Shown in pieces: positions 1-8,555 of a DNA stretch of 64,000 bases (its first letter is position 1; each line of letters starts with the position of its first letter). A program made the position numbers and the translations under genes. Under the pieces are notes generated by a model. The model was given only the letters and a program-made list of their open reading frames with translations, searched no databases and was not told the DNA's origin. The DNA comes from Domibacillus sp. PGB-M46 (GTDB lineage: Bacteria; Bacillota; Bacilli; Bacillales; Domibacillaceae): assembly GCF_022668875.1 (NCBI RefSeq), contig NZ_JAKGCR010000002.1, positions 339,843 to 403,842 of the forward strand, read 5' to 3'.

Positions 1-1012
1 CCATTTGCTTGTAACGCAGTCCTTCTGTGCGGGAAAGGCGGCGTATTTCACGTGCTGCTGCTTCAATCTCCGCCCGTCTGCTTGCTGCCTGCCAGAGAGC
101 GGTGCCGCTGCTGTGGGCCAGGGCTCGTGCCGGACGTTTATCGAACTGCATTTCAAGATGAATAAGAGCAGCCTCTTTCTGGCGTTTATGTCCATACAGG
201 ATCAGATCTTTTTTTATATCGATTTCCTCTTCTGCCGCAATCCGATACAAATCATGATACGCACGTCCCGGCTGGCGGAACAAATGCGTGTCCTCGGGCG
301 CCTCATCCCGGAACGGACGGTCAGTTGTCAGGGCAATCGTGACTTCATTGGCTGTTTTCATTAATACTCTTATTACGTCATATTCCTGCGGCGTAAAGCT
401 GTGAAATCCATCTATATATATATCAGCTTCCCGCACATAAGACGAGGAAGCGGCCATTTGGGCAAGGAGTCTCAAATAATCCTCGGAATCTATATATTTG
501 CCGGCAAGCACGCGCTCATATGATGTATAAATCATTTGCAGGTCACTCAGTTTGTCTGCGAGAGCAGCCGGTACATGCTTGCGATGCTCTTCCATTTCTT
601 CAGGCACAATTAAATACTGGCGAAATTCTGTCAGCATCTGTTCAACCGTGCTGACAAACCCTGTTTTATCGGCTGCTTTTGCAAAAACGGCTAGATCCTG
701 GCGGTTCTCTTCAATAATTTTTCGAATTAAGATGTTGCGTCCGGCTGGCGTTATATGCTGCCTGCTCATGCCGCCTTCCTGCTGCAGAACACGCCAGGCA
801 AGACGTGTCAGGCTGTATACCTGCGCCCGGATAATGCCGCCGACTTCCTGGTCAGACGCCAGGCGGTACTCTGACAAGAATGACATTTGCTCAGGTACAA
901 TATAAATAAGCGGCTTTCCGTCTGGCTGCCGGATAAGACGTTCTTTTATTTCATTTATAATATGCTCTGTTTTTCCCGAACCGGAACGTCCGATAATAAA
1001 TTGTAAAGCCAT
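1..1012 (-). CDS. addB: ATP-dependent helicase/nuclease subunit B, N-terminal part
   Basis: The gene runs off the left edge, so only the first 337 codons are present. AddB pairs with AddA to form the RecBCD-like enzyme of Firmicutes, which resects double-strand breaks up to Chi. The translation starts MALQFIIGRSGSGKT; the GRSGSGKT motif near residue 8 is the Walker A loop found at the AddB N-terminus, followed by IYIVPEQMSFL, also typical of the family. The ATG at 1012 is preceded by AAAGGAGGAATCCGG, an excellent ribosome binding site. addA would be expected just beyond the left edge. The identification comes from family knowledge; the reading frame is open throughout. Confidence 0.93.
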   Translation of the reverse strand, partial: MALQFIIGRSGSGKTEHIINEIKERLIRQPDGKPLIYIVPEQMSFLSEYRLASDQEVGGIIRAQVYSLTRLAWRVLQQEGGMSRQHITPAGRNILIRKIIEENRQDLAVFAKAADKTGFVSTVEQMLTEFRQYLIVPEEMEEHRKHVPAALADKLSDLQMIYTSYERVLAGKYIDSEDYLRLLAQMAASSSYVREADIYIDGFHSFTPQEYDVIRVLMKTANEVTIALTTDRPFRDEAPEDTHLFRQPGRAYHDLYRIAAEEEIDIKKDLILYGHKRQKEAALIHLEMQFDKRPARALAHSSGTALWQAASRRAEIEAAAREIRRLSRTEGLRYKQM

Positions 1013-1069
1013 CCGGATTCCTCCTTTTACTTCCTTTCAGTATAACAAAGATCATACGTTCGGTCAAAA

Positions 1070-1101
1070 GAACAAAATAAAAACGGCCCTTAGCCGTTTT
1101 T
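1070..1101 (-). terminator. rho-independent terminator of the VTT-domain gene
   Basis: On the minus strand an 8-bp stem AACGGC/GCCGTT type hairpin with a 5-base loop is followed by TTTTTATTTT. It begins right at the stop codon of the upstream gene and separates it from addB. Confidence 0.8.
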
Positions 1102-1669
1102 ATTTTTGCAGACGCTTTTCCAATTGTTTTCCTGCTGCCCATAAAAGAGCAATCGCTGCGATAATAACAGCCGTTCTTCCCGGCTGATGAATAAGAGCAA
1201 AAAGATCGTGGCCGACGTAGCTGATCGTAAAAATCATGACGGTTTTTCCCGCCATAACGGCAAATAAATATTGAACCACACTAATATGAGACAGGCCCGC
1301 TACGATATTAACAATCGCAGAGGGCGTAAACGGGAAGCACAGCATCAAAAAAATGGGCGCAAAGCCGTGCCTGTCCATCCAGTTCATCATTTGTGCAACC
1401 TGCTTGTTTCGCTGCAGGAAACGCAAAATACGCTGCTGTCCCAATCTTCTTACAAGCAAAAAAACAAGGAAAGACCCGGTGACGGCCCCTCCCCATGAAA
1501 TTAAAAAGCCGAGCCAGAGCCCAAACGCGTTTACATTTGCAAGAACAAAAGCAAAAAGCGGCAAAAAGGGCAGGAATGCTTCAAGCAGCGGAAGCAGGAA
1601 GCCCGGCAGCGGCCCAAATGACTCATACCGCTGAATCCATTCCATAATATGATCTATTGAGAAATTCAT
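1100..1669 (-). CDS. TVP38/TMEM64 (VTT-domain) integral membrane protein, YhjE-like
   Basis: A 189-residue hydrophobic protein with about five membrane segments and the SNARE-associated/VTT core: a first helix around residues 20-40, then LISWGGAVTGSFLVFLLVRR and the PFTPSAIVNIVAGLS segment that is characteristic of this superfamily (related to DedA). Members are thought to act in lipid scrambling or membrane homeostasis, but no substrate can be inferred here. In B. subtilis yhjE also lies near comK and addB, so position supports orthology with YhjE. It is a single-gene unit, with its own terminator directly after the stop codon. Confidence 0.8.
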   Translation of the reverse strand: MNFSIDHIMEWIQRYESFGPLPGFLLPLLEAFLPFLPLFAFVLANVNAFGLWLGFLISWGGAVTGSFLVFLLVRRLGQQRILRFLQRNKQVAQMMNWMDRHGFAPIFLMLCFPFTPSAIVNIVAGLSHISVVQYLFAVMAGKTVMIFTISYVGHDLFALIHQPGRTAVIIAAIALLWAAGKQLEKRLQK

Positions 1670-1705
1670 TGACTTGTTCCCTTTCGTTATCCATCCTTGT
1701 TGTGC

Positions 1706-2272
1706 TCATTCCCTGTTTCCGGTATAAAAAAACGAAATGATATTTTCTTTTACCCCGACAACATATTGAGCACGAGTGACTTTTTCGGTTTGTATAGAAG
1801 GTGAGCTGGCATTACCCCTTTCATAAAGTTCTTTTGTCATCATAATCTGATTATGAACAGCAAGAGGCGAGACTGGCACTATAATGGCTTGATCGTCTGT
1901 AAATGTTACTTTTGTTTGTTTTTTATCGATTTTTTCCAAGAATTTTAAATGGGAGAGTGTAATCCATATACATTCAGGTTTTAAATGAGAAATCGTCGGG
2001 AATAGATAAGTACCTTTCAAATGATCCACATTAACCGGAACTTTTCGATTGATGCCAAGGACTCTGGTAGAAGCTTCTCTCCGGCCGTCATAGGTTGAAA
2101 GGTAGCGAATGCAGCTTTGCCGAATAATTTTCAGCGGCGTTTTCTTTATCATAACCGGTTCTTTGTTTTTTTCATACACTTTTGTGTATTCTCCAAAACG
2201 AATCGGTTCCAGGGAAAGAGTACGTTCATTGATAATATATTCGCTGTTTACATCATTCGGCTGGTTGTTCAC
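1706..2272 (-). CDS. comK: competence transcription factor ComK
   Basis: A 188-residue protein matching ComK, the master activator of late competence genes, which binds AT-rich K-boxes as a dimer of dimers. Family-typical stretches include YIINERTLSLEP near the start, CIRYLSTYDGRREAS, and HLKPECIWITLSHL in the middle. Length is close to the 192 residues of B. subtilis ComK. The start is GTG at 2272, with GGGTGA nine bases upstream. The neighbour yhzC is divergent, as in B. subtilis. The frame is intact, so the gene appears functional; whether this strain develops competence cannot be read here. Confidence 0.93.
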   Translation of the reverse strand: MNNQPNDVNSEYIINERTLSLEPIRFGEYTKVYEKNKEPVMIKKTPLKIIRQSCIRYLSTYDGRREASTRVLGINRKVPVNVDHLKGTYLFPTISHLKPECIWITLSHLKFLEKIDKKQTKVTFTDDQAIIVPVSPLAVHNQIMMTKELYERGNASSPSIQTEKVTRAQYVVGVKENIISFFYTGNRE

Positions 2273-2314
2273 TTGATCGACTCACCCGTTTCTTTCATTT
2301 ATTTGAACGACTTT

Positions 2315-2343
2315 ATTCTATCATTTAGCAGTAAAATTGTCCC
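2315..2343 (-). promoter_or_regulatory. possible sigma-A promoter of comK
   Basis: On the minus strand GGGACA, 17 bases, TAGAAT lie about 40 bases upstream of the comK GTG. The -10 is good and the -35 is a 4/6 match, as expected for a gene that needs an activator. I did not find an unambiguous AAAA-N5-TTTT K-box pair, although the region is very AT-rich. Confidence 0.4.
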
Positions 2344-2386
2344 ATTTGCCACGAGAAATAATTTTCTAAAAATTTTAAACTTTCTG

Positions 2387-2415
2387 TTGATTAGTTGTTT
2401 GGAATCCCATATAAT
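2387..2415 (+). promoter_or_regulatory. sigma-A promoter of yhzC
   Basis: TTGATT, a 17-base spacer and a perfect TATAAT lie about 30 bases upstream of the yhzC ribosome binding site (GAGGTGATT). Confidence 0.8.
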
Positions 2416-2443
2416 AAAAAAAAGGTATCTGAGGTGATTAAAA

Positions 2444-2677
2444 ATGGAAAACAACAATTACTTTGCTGAGATGATGAAGTCCCCGATGCCCCGTGAAAAA
2501 GAAAAAACAGTAATGAGCGAATTTATTGACAGCTTTTTAAGCGATATTTTATACAAAAAAGAAAAAGCCGCATTAATGGAAAAAATCGATCTTTCACTTG
2601 ATAAAGGCGACCGTTCCGCTTTTATTGCCCTATCTGATGAATTAAACCGTTTGGAGAAAACCTATCGCGCATCTTGA
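2444..2677 (+). CDS. yhzC: IDEAL-domain protein YhzC
   Basis: A 77-residue acidic/basic mixed protein. The C-terminal part (about residues 35-70: YKKEKAALMEKIDLSLDKGD, then AFIALSDELN) is the IDEAL domain, a short helical module that is common in small Bacillus proteins and seen at the end of ComK-regulated or stress proteins. The biochemical role is unknown. The gene is divergent from comK, exactly as yhzC is in B. subtilis, and has its own promoter, GAGGTGA ribosome binding site and terminator. Confidence 0.82.
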   Translation: MENNNYFAEMMKSPMPREKEKTVMSEFIDSFLSDILYKKEKAALMEKIDLSLDKGDRSAFIALSDELNRLEKTYRAS

Positions 2678-2727
2678 CGCTTTCCTTCACACTGGTTTCC
2701 CCAAACGACAAAATCCCATACTTAACC

Positions 2728-2766
2728 TAAAAGCCCCGTATCTCTCTAGATACGGGTGCTTTTAAG
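2728..2766. terminator. bidirectional terminator between yhzC and azlD
   Basis: A CCCGTATC/GATACGGG stem flanked by AAAAGC on the left and GCTTTT on the right. It can end both the plus-strand yhzC transcript and the minus-strand azlCD transcript. Confidence 0.8.
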
Positions 2767-2781
2767 CGCGCATTTCCCCTC

Positions 2782-3090
2782 TCACATTGAAAAAACGGAT
2801 AAAACCGTTAAAATTCCAATTGACCCAAGAACCGTAACAATAATGTTAGCGCCTGTAAACGCAAGAATAAAAGCTGCCGCTGTTCCAATTAAAGCAAAGG
2901 CCGTATTTTCATGAAAGGTTAAAATTCCCGGAAAAATAAGGGCGCCTAGAGTTGCATACGGAACATTCTGCAATATTCCCTGCCAAAAATAAGGCAGCTC
3001 TTTACCTTTAAATAAAACAAATGGCAGCATACGCGGAATATAGGTTACGAGAGTCATCCCTATCACAATCGCCGCAATCGTTGTACTCAT
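2782..3090 (-). CDS. azlD: branched-chain amino acid exporter small subunit AzlD
   Basis: A 102-residue protein with four hydrophobic segments and the YIPRMLPF motif close to the N-terminus, typical of AzlD. AzlC and AzlD form a two-subunit exporter of branched-chain amino acids and analogues such as azaleucine. The start codon overlaps the azlC stop (ATGA arrangement), indicating translational coupling. In B. subtilis azlCD lies in an operon with the Lrp-type regulator azlB; no such regulator is adjacent here. Confidence 0.88.
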   Translation of the reverse strand: MSTTIAAIVIGMTLVTYIPRMLPFVLFKGKELPYFWQGILQNVPYATLGALIFPGILTFHENTAFALIGTAAAFILAFTGANIIVTVLGSIGILTVLSVFSM

Positions 3091-3800
3091 TCTCTGCGCC
3101 CCTTTCTTTTTGCCTGGTCAGCTGCTTCAATACTGATCGCTGCAATAAGCGTCGACACAATAATAGACCAGCCGCTTGAAAGAGTATCCGAGTACGTAAA
3201 AATACAGTTTAATACGGCTGCAGTAGATGCCAGCAGGACCGCTTTTGCGCTTTTTTTAAGCGACGGCACCAAAAGACCAATAAACATGGCATATAAGGCA
3301 ATGCCCATACTTTCCTGAACAACAGGCGGCATGGCACTTCCTGCCAGATAGCCGACTCCCGAGGCTAGCACCCAGCTGGAATAAGAAATAAGCACAAGAC
3401 CTGCCATAAAAGAGGAATGAAGTGTTCCGCTTTTCATTGCCGCCACTGAAAATGTTTCATCTGTCACGCCAAAAGCATAAGCGGCTTTTTTCCAGAGAGG
3501 CTCTTCATCCGCTTTTTCATTTAAAGCAGTTGACATTAGAAAGTGGCGGATGTTCAGAATAAAGGTCGTCAGCACAATTTCAAAAATCCCTGTGCCGATC
3601 GTGATCAAGCTTAAAGCTATATACTGAGCGGCTCCGGCAAAAACAAAGATGCTCAATGACATCGCCTCGGCCAATGTTAATTCCGCACTTTTAGCGAGCA
3701 GGCCATATGTAAGAGCTGCCGGCACGTACCCAATGGCAATGCCTATGCCGGCTGCGAGCCCATCTTTAAATTCGCTTTGCGCTGCCGCAGTTGTTTCCAC
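3087..3800 (-). CDS. azlC: branched-chain amino acid exporter large subunit AzlC
   Basis: A 237-residue membrane protein with the AzlC signature: GIGIAIGYVPAALTYGLLA near the N-terminus, FAGAAQYIALSLI around residues 53-65, and ILNIRHFLMSTAL. It is the larger subunit of the AzlCD exporter. GTG start at 3800 with TGGAGGGGACGAA upstream. First gene of a two-gene unit with azlD. It may serve as an overflow exporter for the products of the ilv-leu genes elsewhere in this window; that link is inference. Confidence 0.88.
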   Translation of the reverse strand: METTAAAQSEFKDGLAAGIGIAIGYVPAALTYGLLAKSAELTLAEAMSLSIFVFAGAAQYIALSLITIGTGIFEIVLTTFILNIRHFLMSTALNEKADEEPLWKKAAYAFGVTDETFSVAAMKSGTLHSSFMAGLVLISYSSWVLASGVGYLAGSAMPPVVQESMGIALYAMFIGLLVPSLKKSAKAVLLASTAAVLNCIFTYSDTLSSGWSIIVSTLIAAISIEAADQAKRKGRRE

Positions 3801-3860
3801 TTCGTCCCCTCCATTTTCTCATTTTTCAACAAATTATACTCTTTTATATGGAGTCCAACA

Positions 3861-3892
3861 ATAAAAAAATACGCCGGCAGCAGGCTGGCGCG
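3861..3892 (-). terminator. terminator of the acyl-CoA ligase gene
   Basis: On the minus strand an imperfect CGCC..GC/GC..GGCG stem with a CTGCT loop is followed by TATTTTTTTATT, five bases after the lcfB stop codon. Confidence 0.7.
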
Positions 3893-3896
3893 TGGA

Positions 3897-5450
3897 TTAT
3901 CTCTGTTTTTCAATTTGTTTTTTAAGAGATCTTCTTAAAATTTTTCCAGTCGTGTTTTTAGGCAGCTCTTTTAAAAACTCTACGGATGATGGTACCTTAT
4001 ATGAAACAAGTCTTTCTTTGCAATATGTCCGGATCTCTTCTTCAGTTAAGGAATCTCCATGTTGAACCACAAAAGCGAGAACCGCTTCTCCATAATCGGA
4101 ATCCGGGACACCAAGCACAGCGGCTTCTCTAATACCGGGGTGCTCATATAAGACTTCTTCTACTTCACGCGGATATACATTGTACCCGCCTACTAATATC
4201 AGATCTTTCTTCCGGTCTACAATATAAAAATAGCCTTCATCGTCCTGGCAGGCCAAATCCCCGGTATACAGCCAGCCGTCCCGAAGAACAGCCGCTGTTT
4301 CTTCCGGCATTTTATAATATCCTTTCATCACATTTGGCCCTTTCACAATCAATTCACCTACTTGGCCAAGTGCTATTTCTTCGCCGAGTTCATTGACGAT
4401 TTTGTTTTCAACGTTCGGAATAGAGCAGCCAATCGAACCGGCTTTACGTGGACGGTCAAGCGGATTAAAACAAGTAACCGGGCTTGCTTCTGACAGTCCG
4501 TATCCTTCTGAAACGCGCACATAAAATGTTTCCTCAAACTGCTTCAAAAGAGAGACAGGCATAGGCGCTCCGCCGGAGATACAAAGGCGGACAGACGAAA
4601 AATCAGCCGGTTGTGCCTTTGAATGCTGTATTAAAAAAGAATACATAGTCGGCACACCAGCAAACACAGTCGCTTTGTGTTCTTTAGCTGCCTGAAACAC
4701 TTCTTTCGGGCTGAATGACGGCAGAATAATGATTTCAGCTCCGCAAATAAGAGGCGTATTAAGCATGACCGTTAAGCAAAAAATATGAAACATCGGCAGA
4801 GCGGTGATGACAATATCTGAATTCGTCATAGACAAGTATTCTGCAATATCCCGCGCATTTGAATACATATTTTTATGCGTCAGCATGACACCTTTCGGAT
4901 AGCCGGTTGTACCAGATGTATATAAGATCACAGCTGTGTCTGCTTCGCACGAATCAAGCCTGCAAAGAGGATTTTCACACTCAGCTAATTCGGAAAACGT
5001 TTTCATTTTTTGGTAGATAGAAAGATCCGGCTTATCAGGTTCATGTGTAAAGAGATGATCAGATGCACAGAGAATAAACTGGCTGACAGCTGGAAGTTCC
5101 TGATGCATACTCTCCATAATGGGAAGCAGCTTGTCCGTCGTCACAACTGCTTTTGTATCACTGTTTTGTAAGATATAAAGCACTTCATTTCGTGTATAAG
5201 CCGGGTTGATTGGAACCACAATGAGACCCGCCCGCAGCGCCCCATACAACGAAACGATAAACTGCGGTGAATTGCCCAGCAATAAAGCAATGTGATCCCC
5301 CTTTTGAAAACCAAGTGACTGCAGTCCGGCCGCAAATCGTGTAGCATTATCGTTCAGCTCCCGATAAGTCGCAGACGTATTTAAAAATGTATATGCTCTT
5401 TTATTCGCATGGGTAGACCCCATTCGTTCAAGTGCCCATGATACATTCAC
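3897..5450 (-). CDS. lcfB: long-chain fatty-acid--CoA ligase (LcfB/YhfL type)
   Basis: An AMP-forming acyl-CoA synthetase of the ANL superfamily, 517 residues from the start chosen here. It carries the P-loop ILYTSGTTGYPKGVMLTH, the A5 motif GYGLSEASPVTCFNP, the A7/A8 region WLYTGDLACQDDEGYFYIVD with RKKDLILVGGYNVYPREVEE, and the catalytic lysine region PKNTTGKILRR at the C-terminus. It activates fatty acids with ATP and CoA for beta-oxidation or lipid use. A longer TTG-initiated reading is possible from 5477, but GTG at 5450 has GGGGGAGG eight bases upstream, so it is preferred. Monocistronic with its own terminator. Confidence 0.9.
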   Translation of the reverse strand: MNVSWALERMGSTHANKRAYTFLNTSATYRELNDNATRFAAGLQSLGFQKGDHIALLLGNSPQFIVSLYGALRAGLIVVPINPAYTRNEVLYILQNSDTKAVVTTDKLLPIMESMHQELPAVSQFILCASDHLFTHEPDKPDLSIYQKMKTFSELAECENPLCRLDSCEADTAVILYTSGTTGYPKGVMLTHKNMYSNARDIAEYLSMTNSDIVITALPMFHIFCLTVMLNTPLICGAEIIILPSFSPKEVFQAAKEHKATVFAGVPTMYSFLIQHSKAQPADFSSVRLCISGGAPMPVSLLKQFEETFYVRVSEGYGLSEASPVTCFNPLDRPRKAGSIGCSIPNVENKIVNELGEEIALGQVGELIVKGPNVMKGYYKMPEETAAVLRDGWLYTGDLACQDDEGYFYIVDRKKDLILVGGYNVYPREVEEVLYEHPGIREAAVLGVPDSDYGEAVLAFVVQHGDSLTEEEIRTYCKERLVSYKVPSSVEFLKELPKNTTGKILRRSLKKQIEKQR

Positions 5451-5520
5451 CGTCTCATCCTCCCCCGTGTTAAACAAATAACAAATCTGTTATCTCTATT
5501 ATATAAAACAATATATAAAG

Positions 5521-5558
5521 CAACAAAAAAGCCGCAAGTGCGCGCAAGTGCGGCTTTT
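5521..5558 (-). terminator. strong terminator between yhfI and lcfB
   Basis: AAAAGCCGCA/TGCGGCTTTT stem on the minus strand ending in TTTTTTG. It closes the yhfI transcript after the repeat element described at 5561-5675. The loop itself contains the repeated word GCAAGTGCG. Confidence 0.85.
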
Positions 5559-5560
5559 GG

Positions 5561-5675
5561 GCTGCCAGCAAATGCCCGCTTTCAATGTTACCTGCCCGCT
5601 GTGAATTCCCATGCCTTTAACCTCTTCCTATCCGGCAGTGTTCCTTGAAGGACAAATGTTTTGAATCAGTCTGCT
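5561..5675. repeat. intergenic structured repeat, copy A (degenerate)
   Basis: About 115 bp with no credible reading frame, lying between the yhfI stop codon and a terminator. It is clearly related to the segment at 62550-62699. Shared blocks in order on the plus strand are GGCTG..GCAAA.GCCCG, TGCC.GCTGTGAA..C.CATG, CCGGC, GTTC.T.GAA.GACA, and GTTTT.AATCAG.CTGCTTTC. Internal pairing is weaker than in copy B, so this looks like an older copy. No family could be named; see the findings. Confidence 0.7.
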
Positions 5676-5684
5676 TTCTATATT

Positions 5685-6419
5685 TTAAAAACCAATTTCC
5701 AAGTTTTCTCTTGCGAGCATAATAGGGCCGCTAAATTCTTCGCCGGCTTCCTGGACAAGCTGATCAAGTTCTCCAAAGTGAGGCAAATGAGTCAGCACTA
5801 ATGTTTTCACTTGTGCTTCCCTGGCAAGGATGCCGGCTTCCTGCGCTGTCATGTGCCCGGCCGAAGAGCCATCCATTCCTTTATATAAGTTGCTTTCAGC
5901 AAGCAGTACATCTGCACCTTGTGCAAAAGATGCAAACTCCCTTTGAAAGGCGGTATCCGCTGTATACACCACCGTATCTGTTCCGTCTGTAATTTTGATG
6001 GCATAGCAGGGCGCCGGGTGTTTTGTTTTGAAAAATGAAATCGAAAAAGGCCCGGCTTTAAGTGTATCCGCAGGATTATAAGCAACGCCTTTCGTTATGT
6101 TTTTGTACGTCAAGGTTTGGAATCCGTCTGCTTCATTATGTCCGTAAATAGCAAGAGGCTCCTCCCTCGTTTTACTTGTAAAAGAATCAATTAAAAGCGC
6201 ATGCTGCAATACGCCAATATCCGCTACATGATCTGCGTGATAATGGGACAGAATAACAGCATTAAGATCTGCTGGCTTTAAATGATTTTGCAGTTTCGAT
6301 AAAACAGCGCTGCCGCAGTCTACAAGCAGCTTGAAACCGTCATGTTCAACCAAATATCCGCTGCTGGCCTCATTCGCTTTCGGAAAGCCGCCCCAGCAGC
6401 CTAGTACAGTTACATTCAT
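5685..6419 (-). CDS. yhfI: MBL-fold metallo-hydrolase YhfI
   Basis: A 244-residue metallo-beta-lactamase-fold protein of the RNase Z-like branch. The zinc motif HYHADH is at about residue 59-64, with downstream metal ligands in HPAPCYAI, YTADT (Asp near 154) and LTHLPH near residue 211. The substrate is not known; such proteins hydrolyse phosphodiesters or thioesters. In B. subtilis yhfI is adjacent to yhfH and near lcfB, as here. Start at ATG 6419, preceded by a GAAGGGAGCATACATAC leader. Confidence 0.87.
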   Translation of the reverse strand: MNVTVLGCWGGFPKANEASSGYLVEHDGFKLLVDCGSAVLSKLQNHLKPADLNAVILSHYHADHVADIGVLQHALLIDSFTSKTREEPLAIYGHNEADGFQTLTYKNITKGVAYNPADTLKAGPFSISFFKTKHPAPCYAIKITDGTDTVVYTADTAFQREFASFAQGADVLLAESNLYKGMDGSSAGHMTAQEAGILAREAQVKTLVLTHLPHFGELDQLVQEAGEEFSGPIMLARENLEIGF

Positions 6420-6491
6420 GTATGTATGCTCCCTTCTTTTCTTATTGTATTCCCTTATTCCAAAAAAATAAAATAAATTTTCAGAAAACGG

Positions 6492-6520
6492 TTGACGATT
6501 TGGTTCTGTTATAATACACT
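6492..6520 (+). promoter_or_regulatory. sigma-A promoter of yhfH
   Basis: TTGACG, a 17-base spacer and TACACT. A TATAAT also occurs here but only 12 bases from the same -35, so the TACACT register is the better choice. Confidence 0.6.
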
Positions 6521-6564
6521 GTTATTAACAAATCAATCAGTTATATAACAAAGGAGAGACAAAC

Positions 6565-6696
6565 ATGATCACAGACATCGTTGAATTTTTCAAAAACCTT
6601 CCGCCAAAACAATGCACAAGCTGCGGTTCTCATATCGAAGAACAGCATGACTGCTACAGCAACACATGCTCAACTTGCGCATCAAAGGATCTGTAA
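6565..6696 (+). CDS. yhfH: zinc-ribbon mini-protein YhfH
   Basis: A 43-residue protein. The second half carries two CxxC-type pairs, CTSCG at residues 17-21 and CYSNTCSTC at residues 30-38, an obvious small zinc ribbon. This matches the YhfH family of Bacillaceae, whose function is unknown. The ribosome binding site AAAGGAGAGACAAAC is strong, and the gene has its own promoter and terminator. It is divergent from yhfI, the same neighbour as in B. subtilis. Confidence 0.85.
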   Translation: MITDIVEFFKNLPPKQCTSCGSHIEEQHDCYSNTCSTCASKDL

Positions 6697-6715
6697 CCCT
6701 GTCGCCTGCGTCATA

Positions 6716-6748
6716 AAAACCCCCTGCCTCAACCGGCAGGGGGTTTCA
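6716..6748. terminator. bidirectional terminator between yhfH and the FixH-like gene
   Basis: A GC-rich 11-bp stem (CCCCCTGCC/GGCAGGGGG) with flanking A and T runs, placed between two convergent genes. Confidence 0.85.
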
Positions 6749-6756
6749 TTTACTTT

Positions 6757-7179
6757 TTATTGCGCTTCTTTATCCGGCTGAGCCGGCGTGACAGCATTGC
6801 CGACAGAAAAAGCCGATTTTGGCATTGTGTGCAATCCTCGTGCTGTAACGTGCACCTGTACATAATAAACAGCTTCTTCATTAAATGTTTTGGAAACAGT
6901 ATATATACCATTTCCTTTGGAGACTGCATCAAGCATTTCGCTGTTTTCTTTATGGCCATCTTTCCAAATTTCATATTTTACTTCATCGGGATTATCAACT
7001 GGTTCTCCGTCTTCGGTAATGGTAGTAGAAACTGTGACTTCTTCGCCCGCATTCACTTTTTCTGGTACATGAAGAACAGCTTCAACCGGCTCGGGAGGCG
7101 GAGGCGGCTCGTTTTTTTCAGGTGTACAGGCAGCCAGCAACAATCCAAGCATTACCATACATACTGCTTTCCTGTTCAT
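6757..7179 (-). CDS. FixH/YtkA-like lipoprotein
   Basis: A 140-residue secreted lipoprotein: positively charged start, hydrophobic core, lipobox LLAAC with the lipidated cysteine at residue 18, a proline-rich linker (EPPPPPEP), then an immunoglobulin-like FixH/YtkA domain (AGEEVTVSTTITEDGEP, VKYEIWKDG, YYVQVHV). Related domains occur in copper- or cytochrome-oxidase-linked proteins, but no metal ligands stand out. It is the last gene of the lipoprotein-regulator-kinase operon, and its start overlaps the kinase stop by four bases, so it is likely an output or accessory component of that sensor system. Confidence 0.75.
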   Translation of the reverse strand: MNRKAVCMVMLGLLLAACTPEKNEPPPPPEPVEAVLHVPEKVNAGEEVTVSTTITEDGEPVDNPDEVKYEIWKDGHKENSEMLDAVSKGNGIYTVSKTFNEEAVYYVQVHVTARGLHTMPKSAFSVGNAVTPAQPDKEAQ

Positions 7180-8555
7180 GTTTCCTCTCCTTCTTCCATC
7201 AGCGCCGGCAGAGTAACCGTAACGGTTGTCCCTGCTCCTGCTTCGCTTTGTATGTCAAGCTCTCCGCCGTGGCGTTCAACAATCTGCTTCACAATCGACA
7301 AACCCAAACCTGATCCGCCGTCTTCACGGGTACGCGCTTTATTGATACGATAAAATTGGTTTGTGACCTTTGGAATTTCTTCCTCAGGCATGCCGGCTCC
7401 AATATCACGAACAATCCATTTAACTTGATCTTTTTCTTGTCTGAGCGTAATGTAAATGGGCTTATTTTTTGGCGAATACCGCACTGCGTTGTCAATGATA
7501 TTGGTCATCACCTGACTCAGCCTGTCTTCATCCCCATATACTATTGTTTCTTCATCTAAATCAAGTGCAAAACGGTCATGCTTCAGCCGAAACGTGTCAA
7601 CAGTCCGGTAAACAAGGTCGGCAAGCGGAAGAAAGGTTTTTTCTATGTTCATTTTATTCGAATCAAGCCGGATTAATTCGAGCAGATCGTTTACAAGGCG
7701 CTCCATACGGGCGGCCTCGCGCTGAATAATACCGAGCTGCTGTTCCGGACGGCCGATACCATTCATCATCGCTTCACTGTAACCTTTTATATAACTAAGC
7801 GGAGTACGAAGCTCATGCGAAATAGTTGCTAAAAATGTTTTCCGCTGTTCGTTTTCTTTTTGAATCGCTTCAGCCATTTCATTAAATGTACGCGCAAGCT
7901 GGCCAAATTCATCCTTTGACTCAGCCGGTACGCGTGCCGTATAATCCCCTTTTGATAAGCGGACGGCCGCTCCTTTCATCTCCTCAAGCGGCTTGACTAC
8001 ATGGCGGGCCCACCTCATGCCTCCATACAGGAGAACAGCCGTCAGCATTGCAGCCCCCGCTGCCCAGAATAAGATCAGGCTCGACACAAGTTCATCAATT
8101 CGTTCGAGCGGTATATACAAATAAAGAATGCCTTTTAACTGCTTGTCATCCAAAAGTGGATAAATAACGGAAATAATCTGCCGGTCAAACCGCTCAGAAT
8201 AACCGGTTTCTTCAATCATTTTATTTTCTAGCAGCTTTTCTCTTTCTTCCGGCCCGATCAGTGTTTCATAATCCGCTTCATATGGAATGCAGGCAGCAAG
8301 CTCCCTCGGATTATGTACGGCAAAAGCTTCAAATGGTGACTTTTCACTGAACCAGCCGATGCGCTCTATAAATGCAGCGTTTAATTCTCCTCCCTCATAA
8401 TCGTCCGACAGGTTTTCTGCTGCGGCTTTCAGTTCGTCTTTCACACTTTCTACATACAGCTTTTCATACAGCGTATAAGAGAGACTAAATGCAGAGCCAA
8501 CTGCAAGAAGAACAAAAATAAACAGCGTCATCCACAGTTTTTTCCGAAATGTCAT
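7176..8555 (-). CDS. sensor histidine kinase (HAMP, HisKA, HATPase)
   Basis: A 459-residue membrane kinase. Membrane segments are at about residues 9-29 and 158-180, enclosing an extracellular sensor of about 125 residues. A HAMP linker follows (about 180-232), then the H-box FLATISHELRTPLSYIKG with phospho-accepting His247, the N-box (MTNIIDNAVRYSPKN), and G-boxes DIGAGMPEE and GGSGLGLSIVKQIVERHGG. It phosphorylates the response regulator encoded immediately upstream, with which it overlaps by four bases. The signal is unknown; flanking lipoproteins suggest an envelope or redox cue, which is inference. Confidence 0.9.
   Translation of the reverse strand: MTFRKKLWMTLFIFVLLAVGSAFSLSYTLYEKLYVESVKDELKAAAENLSDDYEGGELNAAFIERIGWFSEKSPFEAFAVHNPRELAACIPYEADYETLIGPEEREKLLENKMIEETGYSERFDRQIISVIYPLLDDKQLKGILYLYIPLERIDELVSSLILFWAAGAAMLTAVLLYGGMRWARHVVKPLEEMKGAAVRLSKGDYTARVPAESKDEFGQLARTFNEMAEAIQKENEQRKTFLATISHELRTPLSYIKGYSEAMMNGIGRPEQQLGIIQREAARMERLVNDLLELIRLDSNKMNIEKTFLPLADLVYRTVDTFRLKHDRFALDLDEETIVYGDEDRLSQVMTNIIDNAVRYSPKNKPIYITLRQEKDQVKWIVRDIGAGMPEEEIPKVTNQFYRINKARTREDGGSGLGLSIVKQIVERHGGELDIQSEAGAGTTVTVTLPALMEEGEET

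Noticed and set aside
2343..2400. ComK K-boxes upstream of comK
   Set aside because: The region is A/T rich with AAAA and TTTT runs, but no pair had the N5 spacing in a convincing arrangement.
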